64,000 bases of DNA, taken from JALZKA01 sp963725035 (GTDB taxonomy: Bacteria > Actinomycetota > Thermoleophilia > Solirubrobacterales > 70-9). The translations under genes and the position numbers were made by a program. Below are positions 1 through 8,210 of the stretch, piece after piece. The stretch covers positions 26,705 through 90,704 of the forward strand of contig CAVRWX010000017.1 in assembly GCA_963725035.1 (NCBI GenBank), given 5' to 3'. The notes beneath the pieces were generated by a model. It saw nothing but the letters and a program-made list of their open reading frames with translations. It searched no databases and was not told where the DNA came from. The first letter of the stretch is position 1; the number at the start of each line of letters is the position of its first letter.

Positions 1-537
1 CTGGGCGAGGCCGAGGGTGAGCATCGTCATCCCCATCTTCGAAAGCGTGTAGGCCGAGTTGCTCTTGAGCCACTTGGGGTCGGCCGAGAGCGGCGGCGAG
101 AGCGTGAGGACGTGCGCGTGATCGGACTCGCGCAGGTGCGGAAGCGCCGCCTTGGTCAGGACGAAGGTGCCGCGGGAGTTGATCGACTGCATGAGGTCGT
201 AGCGCTTCACCTCCAGGTTGGCCATCGGCGCGAGGTTGATCGCGGACGCGTTGTTGACGACGATGTCCACCCCGCCGAACTTCTCCGCCGTCTGGGCCAC
301 CGCGTCGGCGACCTGCGCCTCGTCCCGCACGTCGCCGACGATCGGCAGCGCCTGGCCGCCCGCTTCCTCGATCTCCTCGGCGGCGGTGAATACCGTCCCC
401 GGCAGCTTCGGATGAGGCTCCGCGGTCTTCGCGATCAAGGCGACGTTCGCCCCGTCCTGAGCGATCCGCTTCGCGATCGCGAGGCCGATCCCGCGGCTCC
501 CGCCCGACATGACAACAGTGCGGCCCTGAAGTGACAT
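1..537 (-). CDS. SDR family oxidoreductase (partial, C-terminus beyond the window)
   Basis: Reads from an ATG at 537 leftwards off the window edge (179 codons visible). The N-terminus is a Rossmann fold with the classical cofactor motif SGGSRGIG (about residues 11-18), an acidic/valine stretch typical of NAD(P) binding, VGDVRD, and NNAS (the NNAG position). The catalytic YTLSK (YxxxK) is near the visible end. The wording resembles the HSDL2-type (hydroxysteroid-dehydrogenase-like) SDR subgroup, which is a family-level guess. It is divergent from the P450 starting at 650, with 112 bp between them. Substrate unknown; it may belong with the neighbouring oxidative genes. Confidence 0.85.
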   Translation of the reverse strand, partial: MSLQGRTVVMSGGSRGIGLAIAKRIAQDGANVALIAKTAEPHPKLPGTVFTAAEEIEEAGGQALPIVGDVRDEAQVADAVAQTAEKFGGVDIVVNNASAINLAPMANLEVKRYDLMQSINSRGTFVLTKAALPHLRESDHAHVLTLSPPLSADPKWLKSNSAYTLSKMGMTMLTLGLAQ

Positions 538-637
538 GGCCGGCAGCCTATTCAGCCCGGCTCCAGGGGTCGTGGCGGATCTCGGGTCCTCTGTCGCCGT
601 CTCCGAAAGACTGGCCAGTCGAGGCGGGTCTCGCACT

Positions 638-643
638 TAGAAT
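638..643 (+). promoter_or_regulatory. Putative -10 box of a leaderless P450 transcript
   Basis: TAGAAT lies exactly 6 nt before the ATG at 650, so transcription would begin at or next to the start codon. No Shine-Dalgarno sequence is visible. The same hexamer and spacing recur at 32606 (before GTG 32618), with close variants at 33590 and 18978 (minus strand). No convincing -35 box is seen. Confidence 0.45.
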
Positions 644-649
644 GGTGCG

Positions 650-1999
650 ATGGCGCTGCCCCCTGGCCCCCGTGTCCCCGCCACCGTCGCCACGGCCCAA
701 TTCACTCGCCGTCCGCTCGACACCCTGCTTCGCTGGCACGGGAGGTACGGAGACGCCTTCACCGTGCGGTTCCTGGTCTTCGGCACCGGCGTCTACGTGG
801 CCGACCCCGCGGAGATCCGCAAGATGTTCACCGGCGACCAGTCGGATCTTCTGGCGGGTGAGGCCAACTCGCCCTTGAGCCCGATCCTTGGAGAGTCGTC
901 GGTCCTGGTCCTCGACGGCCCCGAGCACATGCGACAGCGAAAGCTCCTCTTGCCACCGTTCCAGGGGTCGGCCGTCCACTCGTTTCGCGAGGTCATCCGC
1001 GACGTCGCGGACGCCGAGATCTCGGGTTGGCGCGAGGGGGACGAGTTCCCGTTGCGCGAGCGGATGCGAGCGCTCACGTTCGACGTCATTTGCCAGGCGG
1101 TGTTCGGCGTGACCGAGCGCGCGAGAATCGAGCGCCTTCGGGCCGCGCTCCTGGCGGTCATCGACATGGGCACGATCTTCATGCTCCCCGCGCTCATGCG
1201 CACGGACCTCGGCCGGTTCAGCCCCGGGGGCTCGTTCTCGAGAAAGCTGGCTGCCGCGGATGCGATCCTCTTCGACGAGATCGCCCGCCGGCGCGAGGTG
1301 CCGGACCTCGACGAGCGCACCGACGTTCTCTCGCTTCTGCTTCGCGCACGCGACGAGGAAGGCCGCGCGATGACGGACCGCGAGTTGCGCGATGAGCTGT
1401 TCACGATGCTCGGGGCGGGCCACGAGACGACGGCAACCGGCTTGGCCTTCGCCTTCGACCTGCTCACCCGCCACCCCGCCGTGATGGCACGCCTACGCGA
1501 CGAGATCGAGTCTGGGAGCGACGATTATCTCGAGGCCGTCGTGACCGAGAGCCTGCGTCTCCGGCCGGTGATCGACGCCGTCGAGCGCACGCTCGCGCAG
1601 CCACGGACCGTCTGCGGCTGGGACCTACCGGCGGGAATTCGCGTTTACCCGGCGATCGCGCTCGTGCATCGCCGAGAGGACATCTACCCGCAGGCCCACG
1701 AATTCCGGCCCGAGCGGTTCCTCGACGCGGACACCCCCTCGTACGCGTGGCTGCCGTTCGGAGGCGGCATCCGGCGCTGCATCGGCGCCGCGCTGGCGCA
1801 GGCCGAGATGGCCGAGGTAATCAGGGCGGTCGTCCAGAACGTCGAGCTCGAGGCGACGAGATCCGAACCCGACCCCGTCGTCCTGAAGGGGATCACGCTC
1901 GCGCCGAAGTACGGAACGCCCGTCCGGGTGCGAGCCCGTACCCGAGCCCGCTCAGCCCGCGCCGAGGGCCGGCTCGAGCTTCCGGTGCCGCTGAGTTGA
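650..1999 (+). CDS. Cytochrome P450 (449 aa)
   Basis: A soluble class I-type bacterial P450 that should insert one oxygen atom from O2 into an organic substrate using electrons from a ferredoxin. Visible hallmarks are the I-helix oxygen-binding motif AGHETT (about residue 255), the K-helix ExxR in ESLRLRP (about 300), and the heme loop FGGGIRRCIG with the axial cysteine near residue 377. Full length for the family. No ferredoxin or reductase partner is encoded nearby. It sits at the head of a same-strand run with a coiled-coil gene, a Baeyer-Villiger-type monooxygenase, an SDR and two hydrolases, which suggests degradation of a hydrophobic substrate. CYP family and substrate are not assignable by eye. 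Confidence 0.95.
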   Translation: MALPPGPRVPATVATAQFTRRPLDTLLRWHGRYGDAFTVRFLVFGTGVYVADPAEIRKMFTGDQSDLLAGEANSPLSPILGESSVLVLDGPEHMRQRKLLLPPFQGSAVHSFREVIRDVADAEISGWREGDEFPLRERMRALTFDVICQAVFGVTERARIERLRAALLAVIDMGTIFMLPALMRTDLGRFSPGGSFSRKLAAADAILFDEIARRREVPDLDERTDVLSLLLRARDEEGRAMTDRELRDELFTMLGAGHETTATGLAFAFDLLTRHPAVMARLRDEIESGSDDYLEAVVTESLRLRPVIDAVERTLAQPRTVCGWDLPAGIRVYPAIALVHRREDIYPQAHEFRPERFLDADTPSYAWLPFGGGIRRCIGAALAQAEMAEVIRAVVQNVELEATRSEPDPVVLKGITLAPKYGTPVRVRARTRARSARAEGRLELPVPLS

Positions 2000-2736
2000 C
2001 CGCAAAGACCGAGAAGTCGCTCGACGACATCTACGGCGCTCCCTCCGCGAACTTCATCGAGGGGCGCGACGCGCTCGTGAAAAAGCTCAAGGAAGAGGGC
2101 TTAGAAAAGGAAGCCGAGCGGGTCAAGGCGCTTCGAAAGCCCTCTAAAGCCGCGGCGCTCGTGAACGCGCTCGCGCTCGAGGACCCAAAGCAGGTCAAGC
2201 GCTATCTCGGGCTCGCCGAGAAGCTCCGCAAGGCGACGTCGGGGAAGGTGGATGCGAAGCGGATGCGCGAGCTCGCCCGGGAGGAGGGCGAGTTGCTCGA
2301 AGAGCTCGTCGCGAGGGCTGGCCAGCTTGGGGACGGCGCCTCGGCATCGACGCTTGACCGCGTGCGCGAGACGCTTCAGGCAGCGCAGGTGGACGCAGAC
2401 GTGGCGGAGAAGCTTCTTTCCGGCCGGGTCGAGCGCGAGGAACGCGCCGCCTCGGTGGGGCTCGACAACCTGGCCGCACCCCCCAAGGCGGGTCGAAAGC
2501 GATCCTCGAAGCCGAAGAGCAGCGGAAAGCCCGACTCCGGCGCCAAGGAGAAGGAGGCGAAGCGCAAGCGAATCGCCGAGGCGAAGGAAGCGCTCTCAGG
2601 CGCAAAAGCCGAAGCGCGAGCAGCCGCGCGGGAGGTTGCTCGTGCCGAGGGCGAACTGGCGAAGGCCGAACGCGCCCGCGACGCGGCTGATGGAAGGGTC
2701 GAGCGCGCCGAGGCGAAGCTCGAAAAGCTTCGCTAG
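1996..2736 (+). CDS. Hypothetical coiled-coil, Lys/Ala/Glu-rich protein (246 aa)
   Basis: Chosen start is TTG at 1996, overlapping the P450 stop (TTGA), because no ATG or GTG fits after the P450 ends. The N-terminal about 80 residues are mixed charged helices (SLDDIYGAPSANFIEGRDAL onward). A low-complexity basic linker (KAGRKRSSKPKSSGKP, about residues 155-175) follows. The C-terminal third is a continuous predicted coiled coil with repeated AKxEAR/AERARDAA heptads ending in EKLR. There is no signal peptide, membrane segment or enzymatic motif. The basic, Lys/Ala-rich character would suit a nucleic-acid or scaffold role, but that is speculation. Translational overlap suggests co-expression with the P450. 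Confidence 0.75.
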   Translation: MTAKTEKSLDDIYGAPSANFIEGRDALVKKLKEEGLEKEAERVKALRKPSKAAALVNALALEDPKQVKRYLGLAEKLRKATSGKVDAKRMRELAREEGELLEELVARAGQLGDGASASTLDRVRETLQAAQVDADVAEKLLSGRVEREERAASVGLDNLAAPPKAGRKRSSKPKSSGKPDSGAKEKEAKRKRIAEAKEALSGAKAEARAAAREVARAEGELAKAERARDAADGRVERAEAKLEKLR

Positions 2737-2800
2737 CCGGCGCTCATGATCGCGCGGATGTGGTCGAGGCCTGAGGCCACCGGCGGTAGCCTCCCGCGGG

Positions 2801-4285
2801 ATGGCATCATCCAACGGCTCGGCCCGCAACATCTCCGTCGGCATCGTCGGCGCGGGGTTCGGCGGAGTGGGCATGGGAATCCGCCTGCGCCAAGAGGGGA
2901 TCGAAGACTTCGAGATCTTCGAGCGAGGCGAGACGGTCGGCGGAGTGTGGCGCGCGAACACCTACCCCGGCGCCGCCTGCGACGTGCCGTCGCACCTCTA
3001 TTCGTTCTCGTTCGCGCCGGGACACAACTGGTCGCGCCGCTACGCGCCTCAGGCGGAGATCCAGGAGTACATGGAGGAGATCACCGACCGCTTCGGGATG
3101 CGCTCGCACCTTCGGCTCGGAACCGAGGTCACGTCAGCGACGTTCGACGAGGCCTCCGGCCGCTGGACCGTGACGCTAGACAACGGCGAGTCGCGCGAGT
3201 TCGACCTGCTGGTGACGGCATGCGGACAGCTCACGCGCCCCCAGGTTCCCCACGTCGAAGGGATCGACGACTTCTCAGGAAGCGTCTTCCACTCGGCCGA
3301 GTGGGACCACTCCCACGACCTCAAGGGCCGCAACGTTGCGGTGATCGGCACCGGCGCGTCGGCGATCCAGTTCGTGCCCGAGGTCGCGAAGGAAGCCGGC
3401 ACGCTCACGATCTACCAGCGCTCGGCCCCCTGGATCCTCCCGAAAACCGACCGCGAGTACCCCGAGTGGGAGCGCCGCATCTTCGAGCGCTTCCCCGCTC
3501 GGGTCGCCGCGGCGCGGGCCGGGTTCTTCACCTTCTTCGAGGCCGGCACCTACGGCTTCACCGGGACACACGCGGTCCTGGCCCCGTTTCGAGCCGTGGC
3601 CAATGCCTACCGCTCGAGTGAGCTCGAGGATGACCCGGAGCTCTACGCGCGCGCCACCCCCGACTACGAGATCGGCTGCAAGCGCGTCCTCTTCACCAGC
3701 GATTGGTACCCGACCCTGCGCGAGCCAAATGTCGAGCTCCTGAACGGCGCCGTCCAGCGTGCTACGGCGACGGGCGTCGTCGGCTCCGACGGCGTCGAGC
3801 GCGAGGCCGACACGATCATCTGGGGCACGGGCTTCGACGCCTCACGCTTTGTCTCGCCCATGGACGTGCACGGCGCGGACGGCCACTCACTCGACGAGAT
3901 CTGGGGCGACTCGCCCGAGGCGTTCCTGGGCACAACCGTCTCGGGCTTTCCGAACATGTTTCTGATGTACGGGCCCAACACGAACCACGGCTCGGGATCC
4001 GTCCCCTACACCCTCGAGTGCCAGTTCAACTACGTGATCGACGCGATCCGGCGCATGCGCGCCGGCGGCCTGCGCTGGATCGACCTCAAGCCGGAGGTCC
4101 AGGCGCGCTGGCGCCAGGAGATCGACCAGCGCTCACGGGACACCGTTTGGACGACCGGCGGCTGCACCAACTGGTACACGAACGAGGCCGGCCGCAACAC
4201 GAACAACTGGGTTGGGCCGTGGCTCGAGTACCGCCGCCGCACGCGGCGCATCAACCCGGGCGACTACCGGGCCGCGCGCGCCTGA
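2801..4285 (+). CDS. FAD-dependent monooxygenase, Baeyer-Villiger type (494 aa)
   Basis: Flavoprotein monooxygenase expected to convert ketones to esters or lactones with NADPH and O2. It has an N-terminal FAD-binding Rossmann motif GAGFGG (about residue 17) and a second dinucleotide motif GTGASA (about 183) for NADPH. Between them lies the Baeyer-Villiger fingerprint FxGxxxHxxxW, present exactly as FSGSVFHSAEW (about residues 157-167). Length matches 4-hydroxyacetophenone monooxygenase-like and cyclohexanone monooxygenase-like families. Its stop overlaps the start of the following SDR by one base (TGATG). The downstream SDR and esterase-type hydrolases fit an alcohol-ketone-ester-acid sequence. 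Substrate is unknown. Confidence 0.93.
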   Translation: MASSNGSARNISVGIVGAGFGGVGMGIRLRQEGIEDFEIFERGETVGGVWRANTYPGAACDVPSHLYSFSFAPGHNWSRRYAPQAEIQEYMEEITDRFGMRSHLRLGTEVTSATFDEASGRWTVTLDNGESREFDLLVTACGQLTRPQVPHVEGIDDFSGSVFHSAEWDHSHDLKGRNVAVIGTGASAIQFVPEVAKEAGTLTIYQRSAPWILPKTDREYPEWERRIFERFPARVAAARAGFFTFFEAGTYGFTGTHAVLAPFRAVANAYRSSELEDDPELYARATPDYEIGCKRVLFTSDWYPTLREPNVELLNGAVQRATATGVVGSDGVEREADTIIWGTGFDASRFVSPMDVHGADGHSLDEIWGDSPEAFLGTTVSGFPNMFLMYGPNTNHGSGSVPYTLECQFNYVIDAIRRMRAGGLRWIDLKPEVQARWRQEIDQRSRDTVWTTGGCTNWYTNEAGRNTNNWVGPWLEYRRRTRRINPGDYRAARA

Positions 4286-5130
4286 TGGCCACCCGGGGCG
4301 CAGTCGTGGTCACGGGCAGCTCGACCGGCATCGGGCGCGCCTGCGCCGTCGCGCTTGACCGCGAGGGCTTCCACGTCCTGGCGGGCGTGCGAAAGGACGC
4401 CGACGGAGAGTCGCTCAAAGCCGCGGCCGCCGGGGTCGAGCCCGTGATCGTCGACGTGACCGACGCAGCGACAATCGAATCCCTGCGGGCCAAGGTCGAC
4501 GCGGAGCACGCCGGACGGCTCGCGGGACTGGTGAACAACGCCGGGATCTCGGTTGCCGGTCCCCTCGAAGGAGTCCCAATCGAGGAGTGGCGGCGCCAGT
4601 TCGAAGTCAACGTGATCGGTCAGGTCGCCGTGACGAAGGCGCTCCTCCCTGCACTGCGCGCGGCGAAGGGACGGGTGGCGTTCATGTCGTCGGTTGGCGG
4701 CAGGAACGCGATCGGGTTGCTCGGCCCGTACGGCGCGTCCAAGCACGCCATCGAGGCCATCGGAGACTCCTTGCGCCAGGAGATGAAGCCGTTCGGCGTC
4801 AACGTGGCGATCATCGAGCCGGGCTCGGTCGCCACACCCATCTGGGAGAAGGGGCTCCAGGATGCGGACCAGATGCGCGCCGCCCTGGGCGACGAGGTGA
4901 ATCGTCTCTACGGCGAGCGCCTCGACGCCTTCCAGGCGCTGGCCGAGAAGACCGGCGCCGCGGGCGTGCCGCCCGAGGACGTCGCCAAGGCTGTCTTGCA
5001 CGCGCTCACCGCGGATCGGCCGAAGACGCGCTATGTCGTCGGGCGCGACGCGAAGGCGCAGCTTGCCATGAAGGCCGTCCTTCCCGACCGGGCGCTTGAC
5101 CGTCTGATCGCGCGGTTGACCGGCGGCTAG
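4285..5130 (+). CDS. SDR family oxidoreductase (281 aa)
   Basis: The ATG at 4285 overlaps the preceding stop, so translation is probably coupled to the monooxygenase. It has the classical SDR cofactor motif TGSSTGIG (residues 10-17), VNNAG (about 84), the catalytic serine in FMSSVGG, and YGASK (catalytic Tyr/Lys, about 149-153), then EPGSVATPIW. This is a cytosolic NAD(P)-dependent alcohol/ketone oxidoreductase. In context it may oxidise a secondary alcohol to the ketone used by the upstream monooxygenase; that is inference from gene order. Confidence 0.93.
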   Translation: MATRGAVVVTGSSTGIGRACAVALDREGFHVLAGVRKDADGESLKAAAAGVEPVIVDVTDAATIESLRAKVDAEHAGRLAGLVNNAGISVAGPLEGVPIEEWRRQFEVNVIGQVAVTKALLPALRAAKGRVAFMSSVGGRNAIGLLGPYGASKHAIEAIGDSLRQEMKPFGVNVAIIEPGSVATPIWEKGLQDADQMRAALGDEVNRLYGERLDAFQALAEKTGAAGVPPEDVAKAVLHALTADRPKTRYVVGRDAKAQLAMKAVLPDRALDRLIARLTGG

Positions 5131-5164
5131 CCCGACAGGTAGCGAAGCCCGCCTGCCACACTCG

Positions 5165-6079
5165 ATGGCCATGCCCGGCGAAGAGTTCACGGACATCGGT
5201 GAGGGGATCACCCTCTGCCACGAGAGCTTCGGTGACCCATCGGACCAGGCCATCCTGCTCGTGATGGGCCTGGGCACCCAGATGGTCGCCTGGCGCGAGG
5301 ACTTCTGCGACCAGCTCGCCGCCCGCGGGTTCCACGTCGTCCGTTTTGATAATCGCGACGCAGGCCTTTCGACGCACCTGAGTGGCCCGCCGCCGACGCT
5401 CCCGCAGATGTTCACCCGCAAGGTTCCAGACGGCGCTTACTCGCTCGAGGACATGGCGGACGACACGCTCCGCCTGACCGAGAAGCTCGACCTGGGCCCG
5501 GTGCACGTCGTCGGCGCATCGATGGGCGGGATGATCGGGCAGGTCATGGCGGCGCGGCATCCCGACCACGTGCGTTCGCTCGTCTCGATCATGTCGAACA
5601 CCGGATCGCGCTGGACCGGCCAGCCCGCGCTGAGCGCCTACCGGCTTTTCTTGAAGGAAGCTCCCGGCGAGCGCGAGGCATTCATCGAGCACGTGCTGAA
5701 GCTTTTCGCCATCGTCGGCTCCCACGGCGATCTCTACGACGAGGCTTACATCCGCGATGTGACCGGCCGCAGCTTCGATCGCGATCACGATGCCGTGGCC
5801 GTGGGCCGTCAGCTGGGCGCCGTTCTCAAGACCGGCAAGCGCGACGCGATGCTGCGCTCGATCAAGGCGCCGACGCTGGTGATCCACGGGACCAAGGATC
5901 GCCTGGTGCGGCCGTCGGGCGGCAAGGCGACGAAGCGCGCGATCCCCGGCGCCCGCCTGATGTTGATCGAGGGCATGGGCCACGACCTCCCCCGCGGCGC
6001 CTGGCCGCAGATCCTGGACGGCATCGCCGAGAACGCTACGCGGGCGACGGACGTCCGCGAGTCGCAGCTCGCCGCCTAG
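5165..6079 (+). CDS. Alpha/beta-fold hydrolase (304 aa)
   Basis: Soluble alpha/beta hydrolase with nucleophile elbow GASMGG (Ser about 119), acid residue in the HGTKDRLV segment (about 245) and catalytic His in IEGMGHDLP (about 272). The oxyanion region near VMGLGTQ is also visible. A second in-frame ATG lies two codons in (MAMPGEEF), so the start is uncertain by 6 bp. No signal peptide. Its position after a Baeyer-Villiger monooxygenase and SDR suits an ester/lactone hydrolase, but haloalkane, epoxide and other hydrolases share the fold. Confidence 0.9.
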   Translation: MAMPGEEFTDIGEGITLCHESFGDPSDQAILLVMGLGTQMVAWREDFCDQLAARGFHVVRFDNRDAGLSTHLSGPPPTLPQMFTRKVPDGAYSLEDMADDTLRLTEKLDLGPVHVVGASMGGMIGQVMAARHPDHVRSLVSIMSNTGSRWTGQPALSAYRLFLKEAPGEREAFIEHVLKLFAIVGSHGDLYDEAYIRDVTGRSFDRDHDAVAVGRQLGAVLKTGKRDAMLRSIKAPTLVIHGTKDRLVRPSGGKATKRAIPGARLMLIEGMGHDLPRGAWPQILDGIAENATRATDVRESQLAA

Positions 6080-6118
6080 CGCGGCGGGCTGAAGCTGAGC
6101 GGATAGGTTCGGCGCCCA

Positions 6119-7408
6119 ATGCCGGCCGTCCCTCGACTTCCGTTCGTGCCGGACCTCCTGAACAGGGTCAAGATCCCGGGGGACCTGGATTCGGTCACCA
6201 CCATCGGTGACGAGGCGCCGGACGGCGGCTCGATCGGACCCGAGGGCGTCGAGAAGATCTGGACGGCGGCGGTCGCCATGTACCGCTCAGGCGTCCACCC
6301 CGCCGTGCAGGTCTGCGTCCGCCGCGAGGGAGAGATCGTGCTCGACCGGGCTATCGGCCACGCGCGCGGGAACGGCCCGGACGACTCGAAGGACACGCCC
6401 AAGGTCCCCGCCACCCCTGACACGCCAATGACCGTCTACTCGGCCGCAAAGGGCGTGACCGCGTTCGTCGCGCACAAGATGGTCGAGAAGGGGCTCTTCG
6501 CGCTCGACGACCCGGTCGCCTCATACATCCCGGGGTACGACAAGAACAAGAAGGGCTCGATCACGATTGGCCACGTGCTCTCGCACCGCGCGGGCGTGCC
6601 GAACCTTCCGCGCGAGGCGCTTAGCCTGGAGTACGTCAACGACCGCGAGTACCTGGCCAAGGTGCTTTGCGACGCGAAGCCAACGTCGGAGCCGGGCAAG
6701 CAGCTCGCCTACCACGCGATCTCCGGCGGGTTCATCATCGGCGAGGTCGTCCAGCAGGTCACGGGCAAGTCGATCCGCGACGTCCTGGCCGAGGAGTTCC
6801 TGGACCCGCTCGGATTCCGCTGGACCAACTACGGCGTTGCGCCGGAGGACACCGAGAAGGTCGCGCTCAACTACCTGACCGGGCCGACCACGCTGCCCCC
6901 ACTGTCGAACCTCCTGCAGCGAGCGCTGGGCGCACCCTTGGACGAGCTGGTCGAGACCACGAACGACGACCGCTTCGTCACCGGGGTCGTGCCGGCCGCC
7001 AACCTCGTCACGACGGCCCACGAGCTGTCGCGCTTCTTCGAGATCATGCGTTGCGGGGGCGAGCTGGACGGTGTCCGCGTGATCGAGACCGACACGATCC
7101 GCAAGGCACTGGAGGAGCAGTCACACCTGGAGATCGACTTCTCGCTCGGGTTCCCAACCCGCTTCAGCTACGGCCTCATGCTGGGCGCCCAGCTCCTGAG
7201 CCTTTACGGGCGCGACACGCAGCATGCGTTCGGTCACCTCGGCTTCACGAACATCCTCGGCTGGGCGGACCCGCAGCGCGCGATCTCGGCTGCCGTCCTA
7301 ACGAACGGCAAGCCGATCCTCTATCCGGAGCTGCCGCGCTTCCTGATGCTGTCTCAGCGCATCACGTCGGAGTCGCCGAAGGTCGGCAACTCCGAGATGC
7401 TGCTCTGA
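6119..7408 (+). CDS. Serine hydrolase, beta-lactamase/class C-EstB-type family (429 aa)
   Basis: Beta-lactamase-fold esterase/peptidase-like protein. It shows the SxxK tetrad as SAAK (Ser108/Lys111), the tyrosine motif YHA (about 198), and a late GHLGF that occupies the KTG/HxG position. No export signal is apparent, which favours an intracellular esterase such as EstB or LACTB-like enzymes over an antibiotic-resistance lactamase. A TANNNT element (TAGGTT) lies 9 nt before the ATG. Its 3' end overlaps the convergent secreted-protein gene (stop at 7354) by about 55 bp. It is the last gene of the putative ketone-degradation group. Confidence 0.88.
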   Translation: MPAVPRLPFVPDLLNRVKIPGDLDSVTTIGDEAPDGGSIGPEGVEKIWTAAVAMYRSGVHPAVQVCVRREGEIVLDRAIGHARGNGPDDSKDTPKVPATPDTPMTVYSAAKGVTAFVAHKMVEKGLFALDDPVASYIPGYDKNKKGSITIGHVLSHRAGVPNLPREALSLEYVNDREYLAKVLCDAKPTSEPGKQLAYHAISGGFIIGEVVQQVTGKSIRDVLAEEFLDPLGFRWTNYGVAPEDTEKVALNYLTGPTTLPPLSNLLQRALGAPLDELVETTNDDRFVTGVVPAANLVTTAHELSRFFEIMRCGGELDGVRVIETDTIRKALEEQSHLEIDFSLGFPTRFSYGLMLGAQLLSLYGRDTQHAFGHLGFTNILGWADPQRAISAAVLTNGKPILYPELPRFLMLSQRITSESPKVGNSEMLL

Positions 7409-7855
7409 CGTCGGTTGTCGACGGAGGCGGTCCAGTCGGTCTTCGGGCTGGAGCAGTTCCCGGAGCCGCTCGGGTCGATCGGAACTTTCGAACCTTTCAC
7501 CTTCATCGTGCCCTCGGCCTCGCCGCCGCCCTTGAGCTTCCCAGACAAGGGTCAGCCTCGCTTGAGGATTGCTCGGGTTGCCGAGGATCGCGTCGGCCTC
7601 GAACTTTTTGTCCTTCACCTTGGGAGCGAAGCTCAGGTTCCCCGATGTCGTCTCAGGGCCGCTGTTGCACTGAACCGGGAACCCAACGAAGGTGAAGGCC
7701 TTGACCTTTTTCCCGTTGTTCGTGTTCTTGACCTTGAAACTAAGCGTCCCGCCGGGCTCGAACGTGCCGTTGTAGGACTTGGTCGCGGCCCCTACCGTCG
7801 TCGGCGCGACAAGCCCAACCACACAGACCCCCGCTAGGGCCAGCTGCTTCCTCAT
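7354..7855 (-). CDS. Small secreted protein, frameshifted (about 166 aa when repaired)
   Basis: Start ATG at 7855 is preceded by a strong AAGGAG ribosome site. The N-terminus MRKQLALAGVCVVGLVAP is a clear signal peptide. The mature part has alternating beta-strand-like segments (GGTLSFKVKNTNNGKKVKAF, CNSGPETTSGNLSF), like actinobacterial secreted beta-sandwich proteins of unknown function. The frame breaks near 7548: residues up to RLTL are in one frame, and SGKLKGGGEAEGTMKV through NCSSPKTDWTAS continue in another. Removing one base restores a single protein ending at 7354. No known function. Confidence 0.65.
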
Positions 7856-7868
7856 ATCCCTACGCTCC

Positions 7869-8210
7869 TTAGGTCGACGCGACTCGAACGAGCCGCTTTG
7901 CAAGCTTATTGAGCTTCTGCGCGGCTGTCTGTGAAACGGCGCCGGTGTGGGTCACGTCGCCGCCGTCGACGATCCAGACGTACGCGCGCCTGCCGCCCAT
8001 GCGGCTGATCCACACGTCGTCGGAGATCTTGGTCGCGACCTTCTTGAGCGACTTCTTGAGCGCGAAGCAGCCCTTGACGAGCGTGTAGCGGTCGGTCGTA
8101 GTTCCCGTTTCCGCGTGGGCGGCGATTTGCGCCGGTTGCCTCGCAGCCCCGCTACCGTCCGGAGTGGACCGGGGGTCTATATCTCGTGGAACAAGGCAGT
8201 ACCCAAACAC
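7869..8210 (-). CDS. Hypothetical protein, possibly a fragment
   Basis: A weakly supported reading frame of up to 113 codons ending 14 bp before the start of the small secreted-protein gene. The segment DRYTLVKGCFALKKSLKKV resembles an N-terminal motif I associate with secreted Thermoleophilia proteins (RYxLxNGCYALxS), but this is recollection, not a search. The C-terminal WISRMGGRRAYVWIVDGGD looks protein-like rather than random. The 5' end overlaps the divergent penicillin-binding protein start (GTG 8186), so the true start is probably internal, nearer 8130. It could be a decayed or frameshifted remnant. Confidence 0.35.
   Translation of the reverse strand: MFGYCLVPRDIDPRSTPDGSGAARQPAQIAAHAETGTTTDRYTLVKGCFALKKSLKKVATKISDDVWISRMGGRRAYVWIVDGGDVTHTGAVSQTAAQKLNKLAKRLVRVAST

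Noticed and set aside
6119..7408. Antibiotic-resistance beta-lactamase
   Set aside because: It has the SxxK/YxA fold motifs but no export signal and an HxG-like third motif; the context suits an esterase.
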